The notes beneath the pieces are model-generated. The model made no database searches. It had not been told where the DNA came from and saw only the letters and a list, made by a program, of their open reading frames with translations. Of a stretch of DNA of 26,862 bases, positions 1 through 10,486 are shown one piece after another. Within the stretch, counting starts at the first letter, position 1. Each line of letters starts with the position of its first letter. The translations under genes were made by a program, and so were the position numbers. Source of the stretch: Spirogloea muscicola (lineage: Eukaryota > Streptophyta > Zygnematophyceae > Spirogloeales > Spirogloeaceae); contig WELB01000155.1 of the NCBI GenBank assembly GCA_009602725.1, positions 27,546 through 54,407 of the forward strand. Reading direction: 5' to 3'.

Positions 1-34
1 CCCCCCCCCGAGTTCCCTAAAGCGCGCGCAAAGC

Positions 35-3000
35 ATGCTCCAGGAGCTGCTCGCGCCACTGCGGGCGCTGCTCGCCGGGCCCGGCGCCATGTTCAAGACC
101 ATCATCATCATCGTCGGCGTCGCCACCGTCGGCAAGGAGGTGAGCAGCCGCGCCCGCCATCCCCTCCCGCCCTCTCACCACCACCGGAGCCGCTGCCGGC
201 CAAAGCAAGAGCCGTCCTGTTGTCCGACATTGGCGCCTACGCTGCTCCGTCCTCCGGGGCGTTCCCTCCTGTGGGGAACCTACCCAGCATCGCTACTGCT
301 CGTGCGCCACTTGGGTTCCTGGCACGTAATGCGGAGCTGGTCGCCGGGCCTTACTGACGCGGTCAGACCGGCTGGCTGCCGGTGGGGAGAGCGATGCAGC
401 TATGGATCCGCGTGAAGCCCATCAAGACGCTGGCGCGGGGCGCCGGCGGCGGCGGCGCGCAGTCCCCGCTCTCGATCGTCGCCAAGGGCGTGCTGACGCT
501 GCGCAAGAGCATGGGCCCCTGGGGCCTCCAGGACTTCACGCTCGGCCTCGCCGCCATGGCCAAGGTCCCGCCGCTGCCGGCCCGCCCTCTCTGTGCAGTA
601 GAGGGCGATGGCTGTGCTTGGCCAGCCCAGAAAAAGGAGTGAACAGATCCAGTAGCAGCAGCTATGCATGCGATGCTCCGCTCTCTCACATGTCTGGCGT
701 TTCCATGGTGCAGGTGACGGAGAAGCAGCCGCCGGAACCCCCAGGAAAGGTGCTGGGCGAGGAAGTCCTCAAGGACGGCATGTTCCTGATGCAGGCCCAG
801 CGGTGGCGCGCACATGCAGAGGCCGTCTACTCCCGCGCCGGCTCTGCGTCGTGGTCTCTCCAAGTGAGCCGCCGCTGCTGCCGCCGTTGTCGCCTCAGCC
901 GCCTGGGCTGCAGCTTCCCTCAAGCCATCATGGACATTCTCCTTAGCAGCTGAGTGGCATACTTGTGATAATGTGACGATAGAAATGACTGATAGTCTCT
1001 ATATCTCATACCTCCCTCCTCCCTGCTGCTGGCGGCGCAGACAAACCTGCCCGAATCTGCAATCATTGCTGCTGACTGGAACCCCTGCAGCGAGCGCCTG
1101 CGGCCCGCGTATGTCGTCGCGCTCGATGCCGCCATGGGCGCAATTGTCGTCGCAGTGCGCGGCACAAACGATCCCGTTGATATGATGCTGAACTCAGCGA
1201 CGCACCCCGTGGAGTTCATGGGCGGCTACGTGCACGGCGGCTTTCTGCACGCCTCCAACCACCTTGTCGAGTGAGCACCGGCTGGCAGCTCTCAGCCCAA
1301 TATTACCATCTTGACCTCACACATGTAGCTGACATATTGATTGAGACATGATTGTCTAATCCCCTCTTGCTGGACTCTCTCCTACTAATTGGTCAATGAG
1401 GTGTATATAAGTAATCGCAAGGCTAGGTTACCTACGGAGCATTGCTTGTTGCAGCTTGTTGCAGCGCAGTGCTGAGTTTCAGGGTTCTGAGTTCAATATA
1501 GATGTATGTCCTCGCACACTCAAGCCCTGGTACTGGCCTTAGTCCTACCTGTCCTGGCCATGAGCAGCATTGATCCGTTCAGTCACTTGGAGCTGCCCGC
1601 TGGCTGACTGGCGATGCTACTGCTCCGAGTGCAGAGAGCTGAGCCCGGCAATTGAAGAAGGCATGCGAGCGTCACGTGGCGATACAGAGGGCGAGGCTGG
1701 CGGCGAGCCGCCATGGAAGGCACGCCTCGTGCTGGTCGGCCATAGCATGGGCGCGGCGACGGCAATCCTCTGTGGCCTGAGGCTCCGTGACAAGTACCCC
1801 AACCTCCAGTGCTGGGGCTACGGCATCCCGGCGTGCGTCACGCTCGACCTTGCTGCGAAGTGCCGCGAGTTTGCCTACTGCTTCTTTGGCGCACACGACC
1901 TCATTCCTCGGTGAGAGACTGCGCACCAAACTGGTACTGCTCCTCCATCTGCAAATTGTCTGAGTTGGGATGAGGCTAACATTCAACATGCAGTGGATAG
2001 TGACAATTACGGTGAAAAGTAGGAGTCTAATCTTCAAGTTTGTTAAGCTGCAACACGAGCTTGATCAAGTTACTTCATAGTGATCTAGAATGCAGAGCAA
2101 GATTGACTTATTAGAACTATGTCAGCATGGTGAGTAGAGGCCTTGTTTGCTTTGAGCTGCTAAGTGTCAGACTGCGGACATCGTGTATGAGGCTTGTCAG
2201 CAACCATCTTGTCTAAAACAGTTGCACAGGATGCTGATGCGAATCTCGCATAGACAGTTGTAGTCATGGCTGGCCTTTGTCGCACTTGGCATTGTCTGCT
2301 TGCAGGTTCTCATTGGCTTCCGTGGAGTCGCTTCGGCAGCGCGTGTGCACGTTCGACTGGGAGGAGGCGAAGCGCGTGTCTGAGGGGGACCCGGACTTCG
2401 AGCGCATCTGCCAGGCGGCGGATGCCATGGATTCCTTCAACAAGCGGAGCCAGGAGCTCGCGGCCGGCGCAGCACACCACTTGGGCAATGCCGGCAAGGC
2501 CATACAGGGCGTCTTTGGCGGGGGTGGCGATGAGGAGGATGGCGATGGCACTGATGGGCCCAATGGCATGGACAAGAAGGACGACAAGGGCGAGGAGCCG
2601 CCAGAAGCCAATGGCAGCCATGGAGCGGCGGCACCAGCAGAGGGCAAGGCGAGTGGGGATGCACACGAAGACGCGAAGGAGGCAAGTGGGAATAGCGGCC
2701 GCGACGGCGAAGCCGAGACAGAGGAAGCTGACAAAGCCAGTGGGGACCACGACTCTGAAGCCAAGCCGAAGAGCAGTGAGGCCCTTGGCAACGAGTCTGA
2801 CGAGGAGGACGAGTTCGTGGACGGCATCCCGACGCTGCATCCGCCGGGCCGGCTCTTCTGCCTCACCTCCGACCCGCCTGGCAGCGGCCTGATCCCTGAC
2901 AACCGGGCGGACGCGCCTCCCGAGCGCCAGGCGGGCACCAACCCTGACTACCAGCAGAGGCGAAAAGCGCAATGGTTCTTGACGGAGACAACGCCCGAGG

Positions 3001-3116
3001 ACATCCGCGAGATTGTCGTCTCTGCATGGTGCCTGTCTGACCACATGATGGCCACTGTGCTCGAAGGTCTAGACTACCACCAGCGCCGCGCACCCCCCAT
3101 CATCCAGTTTAGCTGA
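35..3116 (+). CDS. Class 3 (alpha/beta-hydrolase) lipase, plant-type, six exons
   Basis: Exons 35-139, 400-564, 714-863, 1041-1270, 1635-1910 and 2306-3116 join in phase at GT-AG sites to give 578 residues. Seen: a hydrophobic N-terminal stretch (about residues 20-32, FKTIIIIVGVA), the AVRGT strand motif at 178-182, VHGGF at 204-208, the nucleophile elbow GHSMG with Ser254, GAHDLIPR with the likely catalytic Asp305, and LSDHMM with the likely catalytic His555. This order and the LSDH motif fit plant class 3 lipases related to sn-1 diacylglycerol lipases, which hydrolyse acyl esters of glycerolipids. The N-terminal hydrophobic segment suggests membrane association. Residues about 380-482 are an acidic, Gly/Ser/Lys-rich insertion between Asp and His, expected to be disordered. 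No in-frame stop precedes the chosen ATG within the window, so the N-terminus may lie further upstream. Substrate is not predictable from sequence. Confidence 0.9.
596..648 (-). repeat. Retroelement-type hairpin repeat inside lipase intron 2
   Basis: The intron between exons 2 and 3 of the lipase holds AGTAGAGGGCGATGGCTG followed by TTGGCCAGCCCAGAAAAAGG and a TGAACA end. The same unit recurs at 5050-5085, 8616-8668 and 8737-8790. Its core, GGCTGG...CCAGCC flanked by an A-rich GAATGAACAA-like end, is the hairpin seen in the retroelement 3' ends after 24300. The splice sites of the intron remain intact. Confidence 0.75.
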
Positions 3117-3990
3117 GTGGGGCCACGGCCGCAATAAGAACACATGTGCAGCTGACTTGTAGCTTGACTTTACTGGGTTGGTGCGATGGCCATGATGATA
3201 AGAATAATGGCCTTGCAGCCAAAGAGGTACGCTTTACTTAATTGCTCTCTGGTGTTGTTCACTTAGTTTGAAGAAATCAACTTAACTCTTATCAAGTTCT
3301 TACAGGAGGATGCAGCTTGAGCTCCACTGATTTGCAAGCTGCGGCTTCTTGCTACGCATCTCACTCATGTCTCCTCCCATGCTTGAGCTCCTACGGAAAG
3401 TGTTAGTAGCACCTGCTTCTTGTAAATGTGCATGGTGCAACTTTGCTTGATGAAACTTGCCTGCTTGGACTACTTGTTGCACAACTTACCTGCATGTGGA
3501 GAAGATAACAGCAGAGCTAGTGTTGGGCATGCTTGTGTTGGATGCAAACTGTGACGTTGCACTGTGTTGGTAATTAATTCTGTGATATCAAGGGGGCAGT
3601 CTCCTCATTGTCTTCTTGGTTGTGGCGAAGCAGTCTTGCTCTTTTGCCATGCAAGCATTGCCACTATACAAGCGGTGCATGTGGTTGAGAAGCTCCTGTA
3701 AACACTCCAGGGCAGGCAAAAGTGGCGAGCGAGTCGTAGCTGAGCCAGGACCCCATGGATGAGAAGCCTTGACATTAGAGCACGAGAGCACCCGTCTGAA
3801 GTCGTGTAGCTCTCAGCTGCTAGCATCCTACAATGTAGTTAGAGAATCACAAGAAGGAGAAACAGTGGCAATAATTCCTCTTTGTCAAAAAAAAAGAGAA
3901 AGAAAAGAAAGAAAAGAGCGGCTGTAAGTGGCCAGCCAGATGCATACAGGTGTTCATGACGGAGCCACCAGGCTAGTAGACAGGGCGCTC
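3117..3990. other. Gene-free stretch downstream of lipase
   Basis: No reading frame with coding character was found. A TGTAA motif, the usual green-algal polyadenylation signal, lies near 3419, about 300 bases after the lipase stop, so the first part is probably 3' UTR. An A/G-rich simple tract occupies about 3887-3918. Nothing else is recognised. Confidence 0.5.
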
Positions 3991-4240
3991 TTAGTACCCC
4001 CTTGTCAGCAGTAGGAAGTCCGATGAGCTCTCATCTGACTTCCTGAGCTGAGGGGAGGAAGAGCAATCCCGCTGTGCAAGCCAGAGGCTGGTGCAAGGGC
4101 GCGACCGGCGCGGCGGTGCAAAGCAAGAGCTTGGGGACGCTGTAAGGACATAGAGAAACGCATGCGGCAGCAGGACACAAGACCCAAAGGCACCGAGGCA
4201 CCCGAAGGGCTGCACCCCGCCGGGTGGTCCTTGTACTAGC
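3991..4240 (-). pseudogene. Degenerate C-terminal fragment of retroelement protein
   Basis: Read on the minus strand, one frame gives MSLQRPQALALHRRAGRALA, which aligns with the SLQRSLARALHLRAGRALA segment of the copy at 24809-25858. A second frame gives SDFLLLTRGY followed by a TAA stop at 3991-3993, matching the SDLRLLSRGY-stop ending of other copies. The frame change between the two parts shows the copy is decayed. Its length and surroundings suggest a 5'-truncated insertion. Confidence 0.7.
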
Positions 4241-4669
4241 GCATAGGGGAACAGAGGCCGTACATGGCCAAACCCAGACATGAATGAGAAGAAGTTGCGC
4301 TCACAAAGAAAAGCGCGTCCACATCGACTGGTCGCTGTGAGAGGCCAGCCCAAAAGAATGGACACAAAGCAATGCAGTGGGATCAAAGCAAGAAAATTTG
4401 AAGAGGTGGTGGCTGTGGAAGGCCAGCTCCACGAAATGCACGAAGTGTTCGGAGAAGCCTCACCGTGACGGGACAATCGAGGAGCAAGCGCGGCCAGATT
4501 AACTGGTGGCTGGGAGAGGCCAGCCCAAAGGAATGGACAAGGACAATCCCCTGAGAGAAAGTAAGTAGCTGACAAGTATGGCAAGCCCAGAAGAAGAATG
4601 AACAAGCTTCGAGACGCGCTACCACATACAATTAAACAATTACCACGAAGGATGGTCACCTCTTCACCC
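4241..4669. repeat. Patchwork of retroelement 3'UTR hairpin units
   Basis: Four degraded copies of the hairpin unit lie here on the plus strand: about 4326-4366 (GAGGCCAGCCCAAAAGAATG), 4405-4445 (weak), 4490-4546 and 4570-4605 (weak). The third begins GAGCAAGCGCGGCCAGATT, the reverse complement of the subfamily A 3' terminus, and reads on through GGCTGGGAGAGGCCAGCCC to ACAAGG. No gene is seen; long minus-strand frames here are by-products of the repeats. Confidence 0.65.
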
Positions 4670-4915
4670 CTAGGTTCGTGTGTCAGCCTGTTTGCAGCGA
4701 GCTCAGGCTCATGCTTTGCACCAGAAAGCTGGTCGAGTCTTAGCTGGTGGCACGAGGGCTTGCCAGATGCCGTCCCGTGTTCAGGCATCACTTAGCAACC
4801 TCTACACGCTGACTCGTGGTTACTGAGCGGGTCAGCTTGGCAGCAGGTGATATACATCTGCCAATGTGCTTGGCTTTGTATTCGACGTGACCACTTAGGT
4901 CCTCCATCACTCAAT
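4670..4915 (+). mobile_element. Retroelement C-terminal remnant, subfamily C copy 1
   Basis: One frame reads CLQRAQAHALHQKAGRVLAG and then SLSNLYTLTRGY followed by TGA at 4824-4826. The protein matches subfamilies A and B although the DNA is very different, so the similarity reflects an old coding relationship. About 90 bases of 3' flank (GCGGGTCAGCTTGGCAGCAG onward) are shared with the copies at 21262-21485 and, inverted, at 13797-13980. Confidence 0.75.
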
Positions 4916-5124
4916 AGCCATTCCATTTCCTGAGCTGGGAAAGTGGCTCTCCCACAGGGAAAAGCGAGTCACAAAAGAATCAAAGAAGTGCTTCAGTGAC
5001 CTCTTGTGCATTCCTTTGGGCTTGCTCTTTGGGCTGGCATTCTATTTCCTGGGCTGGCCAATCACAGCCATCGCCCTCTACTGGAACAGTCTTCTCTCCT
5101 TTGGGGCTGGCCTCTCACAGCCAG
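4916..5124 (-). repeat. Three retroelement hairpin units upstream of the TBL gene
   Basis: TGGGCTGGC-type units occur near 5026-5045, 5050-5085 and 5098-5124, each preceded by a CATTC/TATTTC-like A/T-rich stretch and followed by a CAGCC arm. The middle unit carries the CATCGCCCTCTACTGGAAC extension also seen inverted in lipase intron 2 and at 8616-8668. They look like inserted or recombined element ends rather than tandem slippage. Confidence 0.65.
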
Positions 5125-5588
5125 GCATTGGTAGAGCTGTCTCTTCGTCGCAGGGACGACTGGCGATGGCGGCAGCCGGGAGCACCCCGGGGGGTGTGCC
5201 CACTCGGCCAGAGGGAAGCGGTACTTGTGCCGTTGAGTCGGCGTTGAATTTGCAGCGGACGGACCGCAAGATGCTCCCACGGACGGCCGATTTCGAGGCC
5301 ATCTACCGCCACTCTTGACGGCCGCTTATCGGGCCTTCACCGAGGCAAGCGACCGACAAGTGCGCCCCCCTACCTCCCGCCTTCCAACGGGCAAGGGGGC
5401 CCGCCCCCCCCGCTCCTTCGGTACCCCCCCCTTCTCCCTCTCCCCTGCGTGACATGTAAGCTCTTACCGCCCCCTCGCCTTCCTCCCTCCTCCTTTCCCC
5501 CCGCGCCCCCTCCCGCCACCCCCCCCTNGCCGCCGCCGCCAGCGCCGCCGCTCGCGGGGATGACCGCGGGCCGACGTCCCGGCGGAGC
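5125..5588. other. C-rich upstream region of TBL gene
   Basis: Bases about 5360-5530 are strongly pyrimidine-rich on the plus strand, with many runs of C, and contain one undetermined base (5528). This is the immediate upstream/5' UTR region of the TBL gene. No TATA-like box is evident. A short open frame at 5166-5318 has no recognisable product. Confidence 0.4.
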
Positions 5589-7877
5589 ATGAAGCTGAGG
5601 CCGGGCGGCGGGGGGGGAGCCCCCGCCCTGCTGAGCTTCCAGGGCGCCGCCGTTGCGTCGCTCGCGCTCCTTGCCACGTCCGTCGCCGTCTACGGCCTCC
5701 TCCTGCGCTCCGAGCAGCCGTTCGCCGGCCTCGCCGGCCTTGCCGGCGGTGCCGGCGGCGACGGTGGCGGCGGCGACGACGACGACGCCACCACCGCCGT
5801 CCTAGTAGTCAGCGACGGCAGCTGGGACGCGGGGACCGCTGCGGCCGTGGCCGTCGCCGACTCCGATATAGTCGACTTCAACGGCTCCTCCGATAGCGAC
5901 GAGGCCGACGGCGCTGACGATGCGGACGGCGTCGAGGCTGCCGCTGCGGTCGCTGGCGACGGTCGCGCGGCCTCTCGCCAGGCTAGCAGTCGCCAGGAAG
6001 CGGAGGAGGACGCAGATGGAGGTGCACTGGTCGCTGAGAACGTCGGCAGTGCCGGCGAGGCTGGACCAGCGAGGAGAATTAGGACCTCCCCGCCGCCCTT
6101 GTACAGCGGCGGGGACAAGGAGGCGTCCACAGAAGCGGCAGTCGCTAGTCCAGGCGCGGAGCGCGTGGGGCCTGCTGTGGCAGGCAAGGCCGTCGCCTCT
6201 GAGGTGAGGGGTGGCGGCAACTCGCGGCAGCGACGCAGTCGTGGGAGAAGGCGACGCAGGGCCGCTGCAGCCGTCAGCGCGGGGCAGCCTCCGGCCGGAC
6301 CCTCGCCCGCGCGCGACGCCGTTGTCGACCTCACGCCGCTACCGCAAGGTGAGAGGCGTTGCTCGCCTGCGTAAGCTGCAACCAGTGCTGCTGGCGGCGG
6401 AAAGTTGCACCTTGCTTAGCCTGTTCTTGGCTGGCCAGCGAGCTGACGCAGCCCCTTCCTCCTCCCTCCCCTCTACCTCCCTGCCTGTCTTCCCCTGGCC
6501 CCAGATTGCGACCTTTTTGTGGGCCGCTGGGTGGAGGAGAAGGCGAGTGCCCCGTCTTACACGGATGCAACCTGCAGTTTCATCTCTGCACACCAGAATT
6601 GCCGCGCCAATGGGCGGCCCGACCGCGGCTACGAGCAGTGGCGCTGGCGGCCATCGCGCTGCGAGCTCCCGCGCTTTGACGGGCGGCGCTTCCTCGCTGC
6701 CATGGCGGGCCGTTCTATCCTCTTTGTTGGTGACTCGGTGGCGCGTAACCACATGGAGTCGCTCCTCTGCCTCCTCAGCCAGGTGCTGCTGTCCTCAAAC
6801 CCCCCCCAAACGACCTCATTCCCTTACTCTGTTAGCCAAAAGTTTCTCCTTTTCAAGCAATGCCTTGTATTAGAGGGCAAGAGGCAGCTGTAGAAGGGGC
6901 TATAGAGAAAGGAGAAGGAGGGGAGACTGAGAGGAGGGCAGGAGGGATGAGGGAAGGCGGGAGGAGAGAGGAGGGACGCTGGAGGGAGGTGTTCTGGCAG
7001 CGCAGCTGAGCCGCTGCGTGACAAGGTGCAGGTGGAGCAGCCGATTAATCGGGGCAATCGGAAGTACCAGCGGTACCTGTTCCGGTCAACAGGGACGTTT
7101 GTACTGCGCGTATGGTCGTCGTGGCTCGTGCACGAGGAGATAGACTCCCTGGATGGCACGCCGGAGAGCCTGGTGAAGCTGCACGTTGACCGAGTTGACG
7201 AGCGCTTCGCTGACCTGCTGCCGCAGGTTGCGGTTACGGTCCTCTGCTCTGGTCACTGGTGGGTCAAGCCGGCAGCCTTTGTGTGCAACGGCACCGTCGT
7301 CGGCGCTGTTGGCTGGAGACCGCCCCCCAACAGCACGCTTGCGGCTCCTGGCCGGCTGCCACTGAGCAACACAGAGGCGTTCAGCGAGGCGCTGGCGACG
7401 GCGCTGGGAGCGGCGCTGGGCGCGCCAGGCTACGCCGGCCTCACAGTGTTGCGCACGTTCTCGCCCGACCATTACGAGGGCGGAGAGTGGAACACTGGAG
7501 GCGCGTGCGCGAGCCGCACGGCACCACTAGCGCCAGACGAGCACTGGCCCAACACCTTCACAGACGACATGCGCGCACGCCAATTGGCAGCCGCAGCCCG
7601 CGCGTCTGAGGTGGCCCGCGGTGGCGGCAAGGGGGGCTCGCGGCTGGCGGTGATGGATGTGACGCCGAGCTCGGAGGGGCGCGCTGACGGCCACCCAGGG
7701 CCGTACCGCAGCACCGACCCAGCGGCCAAGGCGGCTGCGAAAGCAGCCGCCGAGGCGGGTAAGCCTCTGCCGCAGGACTGCTTACACTGGTGCATGCCCG
7801 GCCCAATTGACACGTGGAATGAGTTCCTGCTGGAGATGATTCTCCGCGATGTAGCTGTCACTTCCTCCACTGCCTGA
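5589..7877 (+). CDS. TBL/PMR5-family polysaccharide O-acetyltransferase (YLS7/TBL17-like)
   Basis: Exons 5589-6348, 6505-6782 and 7032-7877 join in phase to give 627 residues. Residues 14-39 form one hydrophobic segment after a short basic N-terminus, giving a type II membrane topology typical of Golgi enzymes. A long acidic, then Arg-rich, low-complexity stem runs to about 250. The PMR5N/TBL region starts at CDLFVGRWVEE, followed by NGRPDRGYEQWRWRP, the GDS motif at 329-331 in FVGDSVARNHMES, and the DxxH motif (Asp595, His598) in DCLHWCMPGPIDTWNE. Ser/Asp/His form the esterase-type acetyltransferase triad. GDSVARNHMESLLCLLS and VLRTFSPDHYEGG resemble the YLS7/TBL17-19 group. Family members acetylate cell-wall polysaccharides such as xylan or pectin; the acceptor here is unknown. 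Intron 2 is purine-rich. The stem is longer and more acidic than usual. Confidence 0.92.
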
Positions 7878-8609
7878 TTGCACCGCTGCCAAAGGCAGTT
7901 GCAGCAATGGCAGGGGCGTCGGTGCAACAGGACCTAGTCCTGTCTGCCACTATATGCACGGATATGTGCACCACTTGCGCCATTAGCAGGCACTTGGTGC
8001 AAGTCGAGAGTGACTCAGTCAGGTCAAATATTGCGCCAATTTTGACTGTGGCAACGCGCTAGATGCTGCCAGACAACCTGGCTATCACAACCACCCGGGT
8101 CCTGTGTAGGCGTCTGCTGCACATGCATGCAGACGTGGGGCCGTGGTCGGTGGCAGCGGCCCCTTCTGTTGCCCACTTGAGCTTGCACCCAACCATTTGC
8201 CATGTTCACAGAGCCAAGGCCAGAATACATCGGCCTGCCCTTGCATGCATGCTTCGACCAAGCGGAGGAAAACATTCACACTTGCATTCCTTCGTTACAC
8301 CACAACGGCATGACCCTCTTATTACTCAGGTCTCAATTAAGGAGCAACCTGAAGTGGTGAGTGTACTTTCCAAACCGTTGCAAACTGCTGGCACCTGACG
8401 TCGCAAAAACGACAAATTGGCTGCTGGCATGCCCATCTCGGCTGGAAGCATATCCTCACGTCGTGCATATCCTAGACTCGCGATGTTCTCAAGTAGAGTA
8501 TGAAACGAGGACCGATGCAGAAAGATGGATGAATGTAGCCACTTGCTTAGGTGTGTGCTTACCTCTTGCTGGACTTGTCCATTCTCTGAGGGTTTTTGGG
8601 GAGAAAGAG
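7878..8609. other. Gene-free stretch after TBL gene
   Basis: Probable 3' UTR followed by spacer. I see no conserved reading frame, RNA gene or repeat here. The frame opening at 8361 is carried into the repeats that follow and has no coding character. Confidence 0.4.
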
Positions 8610-8790
8610 GCTCTTCCAGTAGAGGGCGATGGCTGTAGTTTTGACAGCCCAGAAAAAAGGCCGAACAAAGTCGAAGGGGCCAGGAAAACGAAAGCCTTTC
8701 GGACGGACTGGTGGGTCTCATCAGAGCAGACTCGTCCAGTAGAGGCCGATGGCTTATATTGGCCAGCCGAGAAAGAGAATGAACAAAGCT
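8610..8790 (+). repeat. Two retroelement-type hairpin units
   Basis: Units at about 8616-8668 and 8737-8790 share CCAGTAGAGG(G/C)CGATGGCT, an interrupted (G/C)CCAG arm, a run of A and GAACAAAG. They lie in direct orientation about 120 bases apart with similar AAGG(G/T)GCCAG flanks, so the pair may be an imperfect tandem duplication. They match the unit in lipase intron 2. Confidence 0.7.
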
Positions 8791-9005
8791 CGAAGGTGCC
8801 AGAAAAGCGTCAAAGCTTACAGCGACTCAAAGTGGCCACTGGGTGCTCTCCACCACATCCACTTCCTGAGAGCCCACGCAGGCAGCCGTTGCGTTGCTGC
8901 GCAGCTCGCGGCTCAGCTGGACGACGCCTCGCCTCCGGCACCCCAAGCCGCGAGGCGAAGCCTCTGCGAGGCTCCCGCGGCAGCAGCAGGGCCGCCGAGC
9001 GAGCG

Positions 9006-10486
9006 ATGGCGGCACTGGGCGTGGCCGCTTGCCGCTGCCGCGGCCCCTTGCCCAGCCTGGCTCTTGCGCCGGCCGTGCTGCGAGCGCCGCCTTCGGCCTT
9101 CGGCGGCAGCCTCGCCGCCCAGAGCGCCCGAGCCAGGTCCCAGCGACTCGCCCACTTGGTCGTGCCACAGAGCACTGGCTGCCGTCGCCCAGTCGCTCGT
9201 TGTCTTCGCTCCGCATGTGCCTCGAAGGCTCAGCCCCGATGTCAAAGGCAGCAGCTCGTCCTCTCTCTCTTATGCACTAGCTTCTACCCACAAGGCATAA
9301 CTCGGAGACCTTGATAGGGTGCAATTGTGCGACGCACGATTCAAAGCCCTCTACTTTCAGACGGGTCTTGAATGAGCTCCGCTGGGATCATGAAGACAGT
9401 AGACACTGGCTAGACTGCATGCTTCGAATTTGGCAAGCCGCCAGCCAAGTCAATTCAGCTCGCTGTAGGTGTGAGCTGCCCAGCACATGTCCTTTTGATG
9501 CTAGATCATTGGGATGCCACACGCAAGCACCTGCACAAGGACCGCGGGAAGAAGTCGCAATAGAGCTCTGTCTGTTGGTATTCTTGCATGAACCAGAAAG
9601 CCTTGCACTTGACCAACAAGCCTTTTAACATTATTGTGAGGGCCTGGCTCGAAAGCACGTGTGCATTGAATTGATAGCTGCATGCGGCGCTTTTTCTGGG
9701 CAGGGCTTTCTCCCAAGCAGCAGTTCATGCGCCCAGATTGCAATCCTCTCGAGCGGGAGGGCTTGCGAGAGCCGGCCTGCCCATCATCTCGAGTGTCCCA
9801 GTAATTGGCGGCATGGTTAACTTTGCCCTCAATCCAGTTCTCCTGTTTATAATCTACGCGGCTGGAGGTAAAGCCCCGGAACGTTAGTTACTGAATGGCA
9901 TCGTGTGCCAGCTCACACAGTGTGTGGCCTATACACACAGCAGGGCCCATGACTGCAATTGACTCCTGCAGGCAAACCGTCCTTTTGCACGAATGTGCCG
10001 TCTCTCCGCTTCCATTCCAAGCCAATCTAACAAGTCCTGCAGAATAGCAAGTTGCGTGCATCAGATGCTCAAATAGCTCACAAGGGCGTCCCCATTGTCT
10101 CCTGTTGCTCCAGCTGCCAGATTCTGGTCGGGCTTCCCAAGGACAAATTACACAAGCTCAACTACGACAAGGAGCGCCCTCACTGCTGCGTGGCCAGGTG
10201 ATAATTGACCTCACTGCATCGCATGCCTGCAACATGTAGTGTTGGCTGCGATAGAATTTCCAAGCACATGAGTAGTAATGAGTTTCCGCCACAAGTAAAC
10301 TCAGCCTCATGTCTTGGTGTCAATCCAGGCTTTCTGATCTTGTCGCTGTGCTTCAAGACAAGGTGCATCATATGGTTCGGTGCTTTCTCTCTCATGCTGT
10401 CAATGCTCACTTTACCTGCTTGTGGGGCAGTGCTTTTCATCACCTCCAAGGCCTTTCGAGACAACTTCAAAAAGGCCGTCAAGTAA
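9006..10486 (+). CDS. Small, probably plastid-targeted membrane protein, about four exons
   Basis: Three downstream exons join cleanly: about 9724-9867, 10114-10197 and 10431-10486 (TAA). They encode GLPIISSVPVIGGMVNFALN, PVLLFIIYAAG, ARFWSGFPRTNYTSSTTTRS, then ALTAAWP joined to VLFITSKAFRDNFKKAVK. The first part is hydrophobic enough for one or two membrane spans. The proposed first exon, 9006 to 9216 or 9240, encodes an Ala/Arg/Ser-rich, acid-free leader typical of algal chloroplast transit peptides, and the phases fit either end (164 or 172 residues in total). The donor of exon 1 is weak, so that exon is tentative. The C-terminal pattern recalls small thylakoid membrane proteins conserved in the green lineage, but I cannot assign a family. 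A TGTAA motif lies near 10864. Confidence 0.6.

Noticed and set aside
3991-4791. Minus-strand 266-residue open frame
   Set aside because: It is stitched from retroelement remnants of both orientations (hairpin units and an LTRGY-stop end) and has no independent coding character.
5690-6334. Minus-strand 214-residue frame opposite the TBL stem
   Set aside because: It is the antisense shadow of a GC-rich low-complexity exon; the plus strand is fixed by the TBL domain and splice phases.
8361-9314. Plus-strand 317-residue open frame
   Set aside because: Its first two thirds are spacer and hairpin repeats; only the part from the ATG at 9006 looks like a transit peptide.
10120-10196. Alternative reading ILVGLPKDKLHKLNYDKERP for the third exon of the small membrane protein
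   Set aside because: It looks coding but does not match the phase of either neighbouring exon; the acceptor at 10114 does, and its frame joins both sides.
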